64,000 nucleotides of DNA from Bradyrhizobium sp. URHD0069 (GTDB lineage: Bacteria; Pseudomonadota; Alphaproteobacteria; Rhizobiales; Xanthobacteraceae): contig NZ_JNIJ01000005.1 of the NCBI RefSeq assembly GCF_000701345.1, positions 1-64,000 on the forward strand, in the 5' to 3' direction. Positions 23,981 to 34,371 of this stretch are shown here, in pieces (position 1 is the stretch's first letter; every line of letters begins with the position of its first letter). The position numbers were made by a program, and so were the translations under genes. The notes beneath the pieces were generated by a model. The model was not told where the DNA came from. It was given only the letters and a program-made list of their open reading frames with translations, and searched no databases.

Positions 23981-24080
23981 CCTCATCCTGAGGAGCGGCC
24001 TCTTGGCCGCGTCTCGAAGGATGGGCCGCGGGCCTCCATGGTTCGAGACGCCGCGCAAGTGCGCGGCTCCTCACCATGAG
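23981..24080. repeat. palindromic repeat family C, second copy
   Basis: CCTCATCCTGAGGAGCGG...GTCTCGAAGGATGGG paired with CCATGGTTCGAGAC...GGCTCCTCACCATGAGG. It sits immediately downstream of the pobA stop on the minus strand. Confidence 0.8.
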
Positions 24081-24114
24081 GGATTTTCCAACGTTGTTCT
24101 GGGCCAAGCGCGAT

Positions 24115-25299
<1,185 letters not shown>

Positions 25300-25356
25300 T
25301 TACTATAGGCTTGAAACGCAGTCAGTGCGGACGTGGCCGCGCGCGTGCTTGCAATG

Positions 25357-25373
25357 ATAATTATCTCATATAA
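25357..25373. promoter_or_regulatory. candidate CouR-like operator, pobA/tarP gap
   Basis: ATAATTATCTCATATAA, differing at one of 17 positions from the site at 34295-34311. The core ATTAT-N5-ATAAC is a near palindrome. It is the most AT-rich point of the 136-bp divergent gap and could act on pobA, the TRAP operon or both. Confidence 0.55.
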
Positions 25374-25420
25374 CAGTAGGCGCAAAGGGCAGTTGAAGCC
25401 TTGGTATTGTGAGGGAGAAG

Positions 25421-26443
25421 ATGCCGATGAGGAAAACGTTTTTGGCGCTGCTGCTGGCCGCCGGCGTGACGCCTGGGTTTGCGCAGGAAAAGACCTTCGA
25501 ACTCAAATTGTCGCACTGGGTGCCGGCCTCGCATCCGCTGCAAAAGGCGCTGGAAGACTGGGGCTCGGCGGTCGAAAAGGAATCCGGCGGCACGATTAAA
25601 TCCAAGGTTTTTCCGGCACAGCAGCTCGGCAAGGCGTTCGACCATTACGACATGGCGCGCGATGGCATCGCCGACGTTACCTACGTCAACCCGGGCTATC
25701 AGCCCGGCCGCTTCCCGATTATCGGAGCCGGTGAACTCCCGTTCCTGATGTCGGACGCCAAGGGTGGTTCGATGGCGCTCGACGCCTGGTACCGGAAATA
25801 TGCCGAGAAGGAGATGAAGGACGTCAAATTCTGCCTGGCGTTCATCCACTCGCCCTCGTCGTTCCACTCGCGCACGAAAAAAATCGTGGTTCCGGACGAC
25901 GTCAAGGGCATGAAGATCCGCCCCGCCCACGCCACCATGGCGAACTTCGTGACGCAGCTCGGCGGCACCAACGTCCAGTCCTCGGCGCCGGAAGTCCGCG
26001 ACATCATCGAACGCGGCGTTGCCGATGCCGTTACCTTCCCGTGGGGATCGATGGTGCTGTTCGGCATCGACAAGGTGACGAAGTACGACATGGATGCGCC
26101 GCTCTATGTCACGACATTTGCTTTTGTGATGAACAAGGACAAATACAACCAGATGTCCGACCGGCAGAAAAAGGCGGTCGACAACAATTGCAACACCGAG
26201 GCCGCCGGCCGCGTCGGCGAAGCATGGGGCAAGTTCGAAGACGCCGGCGTCGACAAGTTGAAGGCGCAGGCCGATCGCGAAGTCTACAAGTTGACGGCGG
26301 AGCAGATGGCGCTGTGGAAGAAGGCCTCCGAGCCGCTGATCAAGACCTGGGGCGAGGGCGTCAAAAAGACCGGTGCCGACCCGGACGCAGCGATGACCGA
26401 GCTCCGTGCCGCGCTCACCAAATACAACGCTTTGGCGCAGTAA
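25421..26443 (+). CDS. tarP: TRAP transporter substrate-binding protein, TarP-like
   Basis: ATG 25421 gives 340 residues (ATG 25427 is close behind; a GAGGGAGA ribosome site precedes both). Residues 1-21 are a Sec signal ending GFAQ|EKTFELKLSHW. The mature part is a DctP-type receptor with IVVPDDVKGMKIRPAHATMANFVTQLGGTNVQSSAPEVRDIIERGVADAVTFPWGS, where the Arg of KIRP binds the substrate carboxylate. With the DctQ and DctM genes directly downstream and pobA upstream, it matches the TarPQM system described for uptake of lignin-derived aromatic acids in R. palustris (my recollection). The aromatic ligand is inferred from that. Confidence 0.88.
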   Translation: MPMRKTFLALLLAAGVTPGFAQEKTFELKLSHWVPASHPLQKALEDWGSAVEKESGGTIKSKVFPAQQLGKAFDHYDMARDGIADVTYVNPGYQPGRFPIIGAGELPFLMSDAKGGSMALDAWYRKYAEKEMKDVKFCLAFIHSPSSFHSRTKKIVVPDDVKGMKIRPAHATMANFVTQLGGTNVQSSAPEVRDIIERGVADAVTFPWGSMVLFGIDKVTKYDMDAPLYVTTFAFVMNKDKYNQMSDRQKKAVDNNCNTEAAGRVGEAWGKFEDAGVDKLKAQADREVYKLTAEQMALWKKASEPLIKTWGEGVKKTGADPDAAMTELRAALTKYNALAQ

Positions 26444-26519
26444 AGGCGTAACATCAATGCGGCGGCGGGATATCCTGCCGCCGTCTTCTCCCTTCCATTG
26501 CCAGCTGTTCGGAGCGGAC

Positions 26520-27029
26520 ATGAATCGCGCGTCGATGGATCGCTTTATCGATACGATCGAATGGATCGCGGCTGGGTTCGTCGGGATCGTCGCCCTCAAC
26601 ATTTTTGTTTCGGTCATTCTGCGTAACACGTTGAACTATGCGATCCCCGACTCGTTCGACATCGGGCGCATGCTGCTCGGTATCCTGATTTTCTGGGGCA
26701 TCGCCGCCACCAGCTATCGCGGCGGCCACATCACCGTCGACCTGATCTGGGCCAATGTCGGACCGAAATACCAGCGCATGATCGACGTGTTCGCGACGCT
26801 GGTCCTGCTGTTCGTCGTGGCGGTGCAGACCTGGACGCTGTTCGACAAGGTGCGCGGCACCTACAACGACAATGTCCTTACATTTGAAATGCACATGCCG
26901 ACCTGGCCATTCTTCGCGATTGCGTGGGCCGGCGACGTGTCCGCGGTGCTGCTGATCGCGATCCGCACCTACCGGCTGATTTTCTATCCGGAACTGATGG
27001 ACGATCCCAAGATCAAGACCGTGGAGTAG
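26520..27029 (+). CDS. tarQ: TRAP transporter small permease (DctQ), TarQ-like
   Basis: ATG 26520 gives 169 residues with four membrane helices (IEWIAAGFVGIVALNIFVSVIL; MLLGILIFWGIAATSYRGGHITVDLIW; MIDVFATLVLLFVVAVQTW; WPFFAIAWAGDVSAVLLIAIRTY), the DctQ layout. The family motif RGGHITVDLI lies in the second helix. The five-base gap to the DctM gene shows a single operon with tarP. Confidence 0.9.
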   Translation: MNRASMDRFIDTIEWIAAGFVGIVALNIFVSVILRNTLNYAIPDSFDIGRMLLGILIFWGIAATSYRGGHITVDLIWANVGPKYQRMIDVFATLVLLFVVAVQTWTLFDKVRGTYNDNVLTFEMHMPTWPFFAIAWAGDVSAVLLIAIRTYRLIFYPELMDDPKIKTVE

Positions 27030-27034
27030 ACGGC

Positions 27035-28360
27035 ATGAGCACCGACGCCGTCGCCATCCTCGGATTTGTCGCGCTGTTTGCGCTGATGCTGCTGCGCGTG
27101 CCGGTGGGCATGGCGATGGGCCTCGTCGGTGTGTGTGGCTTCGGTTACCTGGTCGGTTTCTCGCCGGCACTGAAAATGGTCGGCCAGACCTCGATGCGGA
27201 CGGTGACCGACTATACCTTCGGCGTGATTCCGATGTTCTTGCTGATGGGGACTTTAGTCAGCAATTCCGGCATGAGCCGCGAACTATTCCGCGCCGCCAA
27301 CGGCTTTGTCGGACATTTGCGCGGCGGGCTCGGCATTGCGACGGTCGCGGCCTGCGGCGGCTTTGCCGCGATCTGCGGCTCGTCGGTGGCGACCGCCGCG
27401 ACGTTTTCGGCCGTGGCCTATCCGGAAATGCGCCGCTTCGGCTATCCGCAATCCTTCGCCACCGGCGTGATCGCGGCCGGCGGCACGCTCGGCGCGATGC
27501 TGCCGCCGTCGACCGTGCTGGCGGTGTACGGCATCATCACCGAGCAGGACATCGGCAAGCTGTTCATCGCCGGCATCATTCCCGGCCTGCTCGCAATGAC
27601 GATGTACATGATCACCATCGCGTTGATCGGCTATTTTCGGCCGGGCTTCCTCCCGACTGGACCGCAGACCAAATGGCGCGAGAGGTTTGCCGGGCTGAAA
27701 AATATCTGGGCGCCGGTGCTGCTGTTCGTGTTTGTCATTGGCGGGCTTTACGGCCTGCCGTTCCTGCCGCGCTTTACCCCGACCGAAGCCGGTGGCGTCG
27801 GCGCCACCGGCGCATTCCTGATCGGCGTGTTCACCGGACGGCTGGACAAGGAAAAAATCCTCACCTCGCTGCTGCAGGCGACCCGCACCGCGGCCGCCGT
27901 GTTCACGGTGCTGATCGGCGCGCTGATCTTCGGTTATTTCCTGACGGTGACGCAAACCCCACAGAAGGTCACGGAACTTCTCACCGGCCTCGGGCTCGGC
28001 CCCTACGGCATCCTCGCCCTCATCATGGTGATGTATCTGGTGCTGGGCTGTCTGATGGATGCGATGGCCATGATCATCCTGACGGTACCGATCATCTTTC
28101 CGGTGATTGTGCACCTCGGCTTCGACCCGATCTGGTTCGGCATTATCATCGTGATGACGGTCGAACTTGGCCTGATCCATCCGCCGGTCGGCATGAATGT
28201 CTTCGTGATCAAGAGCGTCGTCAAGGACGTGTCATTTTCCACGATTTTCAGGGGCGTGATCCCGTTCGTGGCGACCGACCTCATTCGACTGGTGATCCTG
28301 ATCGCGTTTCCGCTGCTGGCGACCTGGCTGCCGACACGCATGATGGGAGGGGGCCACTAG
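27035..28360 (+). CDS. tarM: TRAP transporter large permease (DctM), TarM-like
   Basis: ATG 27035 gives 441 residues with about twelve hydrophobic helices. Family blocks seen are LRVPVGMAMGLVG at the start, GGFAAICGSSVATAATFSAVAYPEMRRFGY near 110-138, GVIAAGGTLGAMLPPSTVLAVYGIITEQDIGKLFIAGIIPG near 145-185, and the second-half repeat GCLMDAMAMIILTVPIIFPVI...GLIHPPVGMNVFVIKSVV near 335-400. It forms the sodium-driven translocation channel with DctQ. The operon appears to end here; the couP-like gene starts 134 bp later. Confidence 0.92.
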   Translation: MSTDAVAILGFVALFALMLLRVPVGMAMGLVGVCGFGYLVGFSPALKMVGQTSMRTVTDYTFGVIPMFLLMGTLVSNSGMSRELFRAANGFVGHLRGGLGIATVAACGGFAAICGSSVATAATFSAVAYPEMRRFGYPQSFATGVIAAGGTLGAMLPPSTVLAVYGIITEQDIGKLFIAGIIPGLLAMTMYMITIALIGYFRPGFLPTGPQTKWRERFAGLKNIWAPVLLFVFVIGGLYGLPFLPRFTPTEAGGVGATGAFLIGVFTGRLDKEKILTSLLQATRTAAAVFTVLIGALIFGYFLTVTQTPQKVTELLTGLGLGPYGILALIMVMYLVLGCLMDAMAMIILTVPIIFPVIVHLGFDPIWFGIIIVMTVELGLIHPPVGMNVFVIKSVVKDVSFSTIFRGVIPFVATDLIRLVILIAFPLLATWLPTRMMGGGH

Positions 28361-28493
28361 CTCGATGGCGCCCACGCTGCAGACCAAGTACGTTTTCACC
28401 ATCACCGCCCATAGAGCGCATCGCCTAAAGAAGGGGCTGAACTACCAACCGAATTTTGATCTAGACTGAACAGCAATATTCAAGGAGCAACGA

Positions 28494-29645
28494 ATGAAGA
28501 AGTTTTATCTGTCCGCGGCAGTAATCGCGGCGTCTCTGGCGCTGCCGGGTTTGCCCGCGATGGCGCAAACCAACGAAATCACCGTCGGCATCACCATCAG
28601 CACGACCGGTCCCGCGGCAGCACTCGGCATTCCCGAGCGCAACGCGCTCGAATTCGTGCCGAAGGAAATCGGCGGCGTGCCGCTCAAGGTCATCGTGCTC
28701 GACGACGGCGGCGATCCGACCAGCGCCACCACCAATGCGCGGCGCTTCGTCACGGAGTCCAAGGCCGACATCATGATGGGTTCATCGACCACGCCGCCCA
28801 GCATCGCGGTGTCCAACGTCGCGAACGAAGCGGGCATTCCGCATTTCGGCCTCGCGCCGTTTCCGATTACGCCGGAGCGGGCAAAATGGTCGGTATCGCT
28901 GCCGCAGCCGATCCCGATCATGGGGAAGGTGCTGTACGAGCATATGAAGGCGCACAACGTCAAAACGGTCGGCTATATCGGCTATTCCGATTCCTACGGC
29001 GATCTCTGGTTCAACGATTTCAAGACCCAGGGCGGTCCGATGGGGTTGACCATGGTCGCCGAAGAACGCTTTGCGCGGCCGGATACCTCCGTGGCGGGGC
29101 AGGTGCTGAAGCTGGTCGCCGCCAATCCCGACGCGATCCTGATCGGCGCGTCCGGCACCGCGGCGGCCTTGCCGCAGACGGCGCTTCGCGAGCGCGGCTA
29201 CAAGGGCCTGATCTATCAGACCCACGGCGCCGCCAGCATGGATTTCATCCGCATCGCCGGAAAGGCGGCGGAGGGTGTGCTGATGGCGGCGGGTCCGGTA
29301 ATGGATCCCGAGGATCAGCCCGACAGCGCGCTGACCAAAAAGCCGGGTCTTGCGCTCAACAGCGCCTATGAGGCGAAATATGGTCCCAACAGCCGCAGCC
29401 AGTTTGCCGGTCATTCCTATGATGCTTTCGAAGTGCTCAAGCGCGTCGTCCCGGTGGCATTGAAGGCGGCAAAGCCCGGCACCGCGGAATTCCGCGACGC
29501 GATCCGACAGGCTTTGCTGAGCGAACGTGAAATCGCCGCGAGCCAGGGCGTCTATAACTTCACCGAAAAAGACCGCCACGGCCTCGACGATCGCTCGCGC
29601 ATCATCCTCACCGTGAAGGACGGAAAATACGTCCTGACGAAGTGA
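28494..29645 (+). CDS. couP: branched-chain-type ABC transporter substrate-binding protein, CouP-like
   Basis: A 383-residue type I periplasmic binding protein with a Sec signal (residues 1-25, ending PAMAQ|TNE). Lobe I begins ITVGITISTTGPAAALGIPERNALEF, and the hinge and lobe II carry IGYSDSYGDLWFNDFK and DPDAILIGASGTAAALPQTALRERGYKGLIYQTHG-type segments. It is followed by a transferase gene and the oppositely oriented LivF/LivMG/LivH set. This gene order matches the R. palustris CouPSTU locus as I recall it, whose receptor binds p-coumarate, ferulate and cinnamate. The ligand here is inferred from that synteny. Confidence 0.82.
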   Translation: MKKFYLSAAVIAASLALPGLPAMAQTNEITVGITISTTGPAAALGIPERNALEFVPKEIGGVPLKVIVLDDGGDPTSATTNARRFVTESKADIMMGSSTTPPSIAVSNVANEAGIPHFGLAPFPITPERAKWSVSLPQPIPIMGKVLYEHMKAHNVKTVGYIGYSDSYGDLWFNDFKTQGGPMGLTMVAEERFARPDTSVAGQVLKLVAANPDAILIGASGTAAALPQTALRERGYKGLIYQTHGAASMDFIRIAGKAAEGVLMAAGPVMDPEDQPDSALTKKPGLALNSAYEAKYGPNSRSQFAGHSYDAFEVLKRVVPVALKAAKPGTAEFRDAIRQALLSEREIAASQGVYNFTEKDRHGLDDRSRIILTVKDGKYVLTK

Positions 29646-29668
29646 ATAGACGGCCTTCCAAACCCACT

Positions 29669-29803
29669 GGGCGTCATCATCCGCGAAAGCGGATGATCCA
29701 GTAATCGCCGCCAGAGAGTGAATCTCGACGTCACGGATTGCTGGATGCCCCACCGGAGCCTGTCATCGGGCGGCGCTTTGCGCCGACCCGTTGGCGGGGC
29801 ATG
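29669..29803. repeat. cluster of palindromic repeats
   Basis: GTCATCATCCGCGAAAGCGGATGATCCAG is a tight hairpin. It is followed by GATTGCTGGATGCCCC, and by a GGCGGCGCTTTGCGCCGACC stem-loop flanked by ATGCCCC/GGGGCATGAC. Together they fill most of the gap after couP and could terminate its transcript. Confidence 0.6.
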
Positions 29804-29900
29804 ACGGCTGCGAAAGCCGCCTGCGAGCCCATTGATTAAGCCGCAACACCCTTGCATGCTGGCGTGAGGTTTCGCTCGGAACAGCGCGGATGCATAGCCG

Positions 29901-30593
29901 ATGCTGACACTCTATTCCTATCCGGAATTGTTCGGCGTGGCCGACAACAACGGTTATGGGCTGAAGGTGTTTGCTTTCCTCAAGCTGACAGGCGTGCCCT
30001 TCGTCCATGAGCATATCTTTGACGCCTCCGCGGCGCCGCGCGGCCAGCTTCCGTATATCGTCGATGACGGCGAGACGATCGGCGACAGCGAGACGATCAT
30101 TGCGCATCTGATCCGCAACTATCGACTGACGATCGATGCGGCGCTGTCACCGGCCGAGCGAATGACCGACCATCTCGTCACGCGCATGCTCGACGATCTC
30201 TATTGGGTGATGTCGTATTCGCGCTGGAAGGACGAGCGCTATTTCCCGGCGTTTCGCGATGGCTTCATGGCGCAGCATTCGCGCGTCGACGCGGCGGGGC
30301 TGGACAAGGCCAGGGAGTACAACGGGCAGCGTTATTACTTCCAGGGCATCGGTCGCTACGCTCCCGATGCGGCCTACGCGCGCGGCCTGGCGGACCTTAA
30401 GGTCCTGGCCGATCTGATCCCCGCGAAGGGTTATGTGCATGGGGCAAAGCCGACCAGCATCGATGCCGGCATCTACGGCTTCATCGCCAACATCCACTTT
30501 TTTCCGATAGAGACGCCGCTGAAGGCCTTCGTCACGGCGCATTCGAATCTGGTGCGCCATTGCGAGGATATTCACGCGGCCGTCAGCGGGTGA
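29901..30593 (+). CDS. glutathione S-transferase-like protein in the cou locus
   Basis: A 230-residue metaxin-type transferase. The N-terminal thioredoxin fold is MLTLYSYPELFGVADNNGYGLKVFAFLKLTGVPFVHEHIFDASAAPRGQLPYIVDDGETIGDSETIIAHLIRNY, with cis-Pro in QLPYIVDD and the Asp-Ser-Glu glutathione contact. The helical C-terminal domain contains GAKPTSIDAGIYGFIANIHFFPI. It resembles the transferase at 20898 in architecture. Its place between the receptor and the ABC genes is conserved in the R. palustris locus as I recall. It might process aryl ethers or electrophilic aromatics, but nothing in the sequence proves this. Confidence 0.85.
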   Translation: MLTLYSYPELFGVADNNGYGLKVFAFLKLTGVPFVHEHIFDASAAPRGQLPYIVDDGETIGDSETIIAHLIRNYRLTIDAALSPAERMTDHLVTRMLDDLYWVMSYSRWKDERYFPAFRDGFMAQHSRVDAAGLDKAREYNGQRYYFQGIGRYAPDAAYARGLADLKVLADLIPAKGYVHGAKPTSIDAGIYGFIANIHFFPIETPLKAFVTAHSNLVRHCEDIHAAVSG

Positions 30594-30635
30594 TGGCAGG
30601 CGGCGGGCGCATCTGCGAATTCAGAACAAGACGAA

Positions 30636-31379
30636 TTAAATCACGCTCGTGGCTTCGTGCTGAAATCCGAGATAGCTTGCGGCGACGCGCTGGTTGGTCG
30701 CGATATCTTTCGCCGGTCCATCCAGGATAAATTCGCCGAGCTCCATCACATAGGCGCGGTCGGCAATCTGCAGCGCGGCCTGCGCGTTCTGCTCGATCAG
30801 CAGCACCGACACGCCTGAGGCGCGTAGCTCGCCGATGGTGCGGAAAATGTCGGCGACGACAATCGGCGCCAGCCCGAGGCTCGGCTCGTCCAGCATCAAC
30901 AGCCGCGGGGCACCCATCAGCGCGCGGCCCATCGCCAGCATTTGCTGCTCGCCGCCCGATAACGTTCCCGCCAGTTGCTTGCGCCGCTCCTTCAGCCGCG
31001 GGAACAGCGTATAGACCCGCGCGAAGGATTTCGCGGCGGTCGCCTTCGCGATCCGGAATGCGCCGAGCTGCAGATTGTCCTCGACATTCATGGTGGCGAA
31101 TAATTCGCGATGCTCGGGCACCAGGCTCAGGCCCGCCGCGACCCGGTCTTCGATCTCCAGCTTCGCGATATCGTCGCCGGCAAAGGCCACGCGGCCCCTC
31201 AGCGGCAGGATCCCCATAATGGCGTTCAACAGCGTGGTCTTGCCGGCGCCATTGGCGCCGATGATGGTGACGATTTCGTTGTCGCCGACCTCGAGCGATA
31301 CCGAGCGGACGGCCTCGACCTTGCCATAGGCGACATGTGCATCGGACACCGACAATAGCGCGCTCATGCCGGGATTCAT
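30636..31379 (-). CDS. ABC transporter ATP-binding protein (LivF type), CouPSTU-like system
   Basis: ATG 31379 overlaps the stop of the upstream fused gene (ATGA) and gives 247 residues; ATG 31367 (MSALL) is an alternative. Walker A is IIGANGAGKTTLLNAI near residue 43, the Q-loop follows, the signature is LSGGEQQMLAMGRALM and Walker B is LLMLDEPSLGLAP, with the switch His replaced by the NAQ of LIEQNAQAAL, as is normal in LivF. It powers import of the ligand bound by the receptor encoded at 28494. Confidence 0.92.
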   Translation of the reverse strand: MNPGMSALLSVSDAHVAYGKVEAVRSVSLEVGDNEIVTIIGANGAGKTTLLNAIMGILPLRGRVAFAGDDIAKLEIEDRVAAGLSLVPEHRELFATMNVEDNLQLGAFRIAKATAAKSFARVYTLFPRLKERRKQLAGTLSGGEQQMLAMGRALMGAPRLLMLDEPSLGLAPIVVADIFRTIGELRASGVSVLLIEQNAQAALQIADRAYVMELGEFILDGPAKDIATNQRVAASYLGFQHEATSVI

Positions 31380-33154
31380 GCGACGGCTCCGAGATAGGCT
31401 TTGATCACCTCCGGATTGGTCTTGATCGCTTCCGGCTTGCCTTCGGCAATCTTGGTGCCGAAATCGAGCACCACGATGCGGTCGGCCAGATCCATCACAA
31501 ATCCCATATCGTGCTCCACCAGCAGCACCGACATGCCGCCGTCGCGCAGCTGGCGCAGCAACGCCGCCAACTTCTGCTTCTCCATATGCCGCAATCCCGC
31601 CGCCGGCTCGTCGAGCAAGAGCAGCATCGGATCGACGCACAGCGCGCGTGCGATCTCCACGATGCGCTGCTGGCCGAGCGACAGGCTTCCCGCCAACTGG
31701 TCGATCTGGTCGGCGAGGCCGACGCGCTCGATCTGGCGCGCCGCTTCCGCCAGCAATCTAGCCTCATCGGCGCGGTCGAGCCGGAACATGCTGGAGAGGG
31801 CGCCGGCATGGCCGCGCAGATGCGCGCCGATCGCGACATTTTCCAACACGGTCATGTCCGGCACCAGTTTGACATGCTGGAAGGTTCTGGCGATGCCGAG
31901 CTTTGCCACTTGCTGCGGCGGCGCGTTATCGATTTTCCTGCCGAGGACCGAGATCGTGCCGCCCGATGAGGTGAGCACGCCGGTGATCAGGTTGAAGGTC
32001 GTGCTCTTGCCGGCGCCGTTCGGGCCAATCAGCGCGACGATCTCGCCGGCCCGGACGTCGAAGGAAACGTCGTTGACGGCGATCACGCCGCCGAACTGCT
32101 TGCGCGCACGGTCGATCTGCAGCAGTACGCCGGCAGCGTCGGCATCCCTCACGCGGGCCGGCAATGTCAGGGAAGTGTCGGGCCGCTTGCGTTTCGGCTT
32201 GAACGGCAATCGCGCCATCAGCCAGGGCCATACCCCGGTCGGCGCCAGTTGCAGCAGCAGCACCAGCAGGATCCCGAACACGATGGTCTCGAGCTGGCCC
32301 TCGCCGTGAAACAGATACGGCAGGTAGCTCTGGAGAATCTCCTTGAGAATGACGACGATGCCGGCGCCGAGCACGCCGCCCCAGACGTAGCCGGCGCCGC
32401 CGACGACCGCGATGAAGAGATATTCGATGCCGGCATGCGCGCCGAACGGGGTCGGATTGGCGGCGCGCTGGAAATGCGCATAGAGCCAGCCGGAGAGGCC
32501 TGCCAGCACCGCTGCATAGATGAAAACCAACAGCTTGGCGCGCGGCGTTTGCACGCCAAACGCTTCGGCGGCGATGTGTCCACGCCGCAGCGCGCGGATC
32601 GCGCGGCCGGTGCGCGAGTCCAGAAGGTTCAGGGTGAGCACCGCGCAGATCAGGACCGCGATCCAGATCGCGAAATAGATCGTGCCGGGATCGATCATCC
32701 GCAGCGAGCCGATCGACAGCGGCGGGATCGCCGAGATGCCGTCGTTACGACCGAGGAATTCGAGCTTGCTGAACAGATAGAACAAGCCGAGGCCCCAGGC
32801 GAGGGTGCCGAGCGGCAGGTAGTGGCCCGACAGCCGCACCGTGATCAGGCCGAGCAAAACCGCGGCTATGCCGCTGACCAGAAGCGAAAGCGGCAGCGTC
32901 AGCCATGGCGACACGCCGTAGGCGGTGGTCAACACCGCGGTGGTATAGGCGCCGAAGCCGCAAAACGCCGCCTGGCCGAACGATGTGAGGCCGCCGACGC
33001 CGGTGAGCAGCACGAGCCCCATCGCCACCAGCGCGGCGAGCCCGATATTGTCCAGGAGAACGATCCAGAACGGCGGCACGGCGGGGATGAACGGGATCGC
33101 GGCCATGATGAGCGCGAACACGATGATGGGCAGGCGCTGCGGCATCGCCATCAA
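31376..33154 (-). CDS. fused ABC permease-ATPase (LivM-LivG), CouPSTU-like system
   Basis: A 592-residue fusion. Residues 1-330 are a LivM permease with about ten helices and [24 protein letters not shown] and [46 protein letters not shown]. Residues 350-592 are a LivG ATPase with Walker [19 protein letters not shown], signature [15 protein letters not shown], Walker [13 protein letters not shown] and switch [46 protein letters not shown]. The frame is continuous, so this is a real fusion rather than a missed stop. It is coupled to its neighbours on both sides by 4-bp overlaps. Such LivMG fusions are known in alphaproteobacteria. Confidence 0.93.
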   Translation of the reverse strand: MMAMPQRLPIIVFALIMAAIPFIPAVPPFWIVLLDNIGLAALVAMGLVLLTGVGGLTSFGQAAFCGFGAYTTAVLTTAYGVSPWLTLPLSLLVSGIAAVLLGLITVRLSGHYLPLGTLAWGLGLFYLFSKLEFLGRNDGISAIPPLSIGSLRMIDPGTIYFAIWIAVLICAVLTLNLLDSRTGRAIRALRRGHIAAEAFGVQTPRAKLLVFIYAAVLAGLSGWLYAHFQRAANPTPFGAHAGIEYLFIAVVGGAGYVWGGVLGAGIVVILKEILQSYLPYLFHGEGQLETIVFGILLVLLLQLAPTGVWPWLMARLPFKPKRKRPDTSLTLPARVRDADAAGVLLQIDRARKQFGGVIAVNDVSFDVRAGEIVALIGPNGAGKSTTFNLITGVLTSSGGTISVLGRKIDNAPPQQVAKLGIARTFQHVKLVPDMTVLENVAIGAHLRGHAGALSSMFRLDRADEARLLAEAARQIERVGLADQIDQLAGSLSLGQQRIVEIARALCVDPMLLLLDEPAAGLRHMEKQKLAALLRQLRDGGMSVLLVEHDMGFVMDLADRIVVLDFGTKIAEGKPEAIKTNPEVIKAYLGAVA

Positions 33155-34191
33155 TCCTTCTCTTCCTCGACCGCGGGCGCCGCCAGCGAGCGCAGCAGGA
33201 GCACCGGAATAATCAGCGTAAAGACGATGACCTCCTTGAAATTGCTGGCATAGAACGAGGAAAAGGCCTCGACGGTGCCGACCACCAGCGCTGCGACCGC
33301 GGTCAGGGGGTAGCTTACGAGACCGCCGATGATGGCCGCGATGAAACCTTTCAAGCCGATCAGGAATCCGGTGTCGTAATACAGCGTCGTGATCGGCACG
33401 ATCAGGATTCCCGAAATTGCGCCGATCACGGAAGCCAAAAGGAATGCGATCTGCCCCGACAGCGTGGTCCTGATGCCGACAAGCCGTGCGCCGAGCCGAT
33501 TGATGGCGGTGGCGCGTAACGCCTTGCCGTAGAGCGTAAGACCGAAAAACAGCCAGAGGCCGACAATGAAAGCGATGGTGATGGCATAGACCGTGATGCT
33601 CTGTCCGGTGAAGCGCAGCGGGCCAAGCGTGAAGGCGACATCCGCGATCGTCGGGCCGCGCTGGCCTTCGGCGCCGAAAAACACCAAGCCGAATCCCTGC
33701 AGCGCGAGATGGCAGCCGACCGAGGCGATCAGGAGCACCAGCACCGAGGTGTGCGCAAGCGGTTGAAACACGATGCGATAGAGGAACACTCCGATCGCGG
33801 CGACGATAGAGAGCGACAGCGCGATGTTGACGGCGATCGGGGGATGACGGCCGGCAAGCCAGGAGGTCAGGGCGAAGATCACCACAGGCAGGATGATATT
33901 GATCGCGAAGGCGCGTCCGACAAGCCTGGGATGTAGCGATCTCCGGCCGGCGAACAGGTCGAGGCAGAACGCCACGATGCCCATCGCCACCGCCAACCGC
34001 GCGGTGCCCGGCACCTGGCCCGATGACAGCGAGGCATAGGTCAGCGCGCCGTAGGTGACGAACTCACCCTGCGGAATCAGGATGACGCGCGTCACGGCGA
34101 ACACCAGCACCAGCGCAAGGCCGAGCAAGGCATAGATCGCGCCGTTGGTAATGCCGTCCTGTACCAGGAACAGCATGATCGTGGTGTTCAA
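33151..34191 (-). CDS. ABC transporter permease (LivH type), CouPSTU-like system
   Basis: A 346-residue LivH permease (usual about 290-300; the extra length is a loop or helix pair near residues 65-105, TARLAVAMGIVAFCLDLFAGRRSLHPRLVGRAFAINIILPVVIF). Typical segments are ITNGAIYALLGLALVLVFAVTRVILIPQGEFVTYGALTYASL at the N-terminus and AINRLGARLVGIRTTLSGQIAFLLASVIGAISGILIVPI in the coupling region. It is first in the minus-strand operon livH-livMG-livF, divergent from the MarR gene with the candidate operator between. Confidence 0.92.
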   Translation of the reverse strand: MNTTIMLFLVQDGITNGAIYALLGLALVLVFAVTRVILIPQGEFVTYGALTYASLSSGQVPGTARLAVAMGIVAFCLDLFAGRRSLHPRLVGRAFAINIILPVVIFALTSWLAGRHPPIAVNIALSLSIVAAIGVFLYRIVFQPLAHTSVLVLLIASVGCHLALQGFGLVFFGAEGQRGPTIADVAFTLGPLRFTGQSITVYAITIAFIVGLWLFFGLTLYGKALRATAINRLGARLVGIRTTLSGQIAFLLASVIGAISGILIVPITTLYYDTGFLIGLKGFIAAIIGGLVSYPLTAVAALVVGTVEAFSSFYASNFKEVIVFTLIIPVLLLRSLAAPAVEEEKD

Positions 34192-34294
34192 GACCGGACG
34201 CTCCCCTCATGTCGGGCCGATCGCGGCCTCAAGGAGCCGTTTGACGGTCCGATCACAGCAGTTGCAAGGCTGCCCATTTTAGATATATTCTATA

Positions 34295-34311
34295 ATAATT
34301 ATCGCATATAA
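34295..34311. promoter_or_regulatory. candidate CouR-like operator, livH/marR gap
   Basis: ATAATTATCGCATATAA. With the next base it contains the perfect palindrome ATTAT-CGCAT-ATAAT (34298-34312). It lies in the AT-rich divergent gap between livH (start 34191) and the MarR gene (start 34372) and matches 16 of 17 bases of the site at 25357-25373. Confidence 0.6.
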
Positions 34312-34371
34312 TCTCAAGGGTCGACTCCGGCCGGCCGTTTTCCAGCCTACCCGGATTGCGGGAATCGAGCG

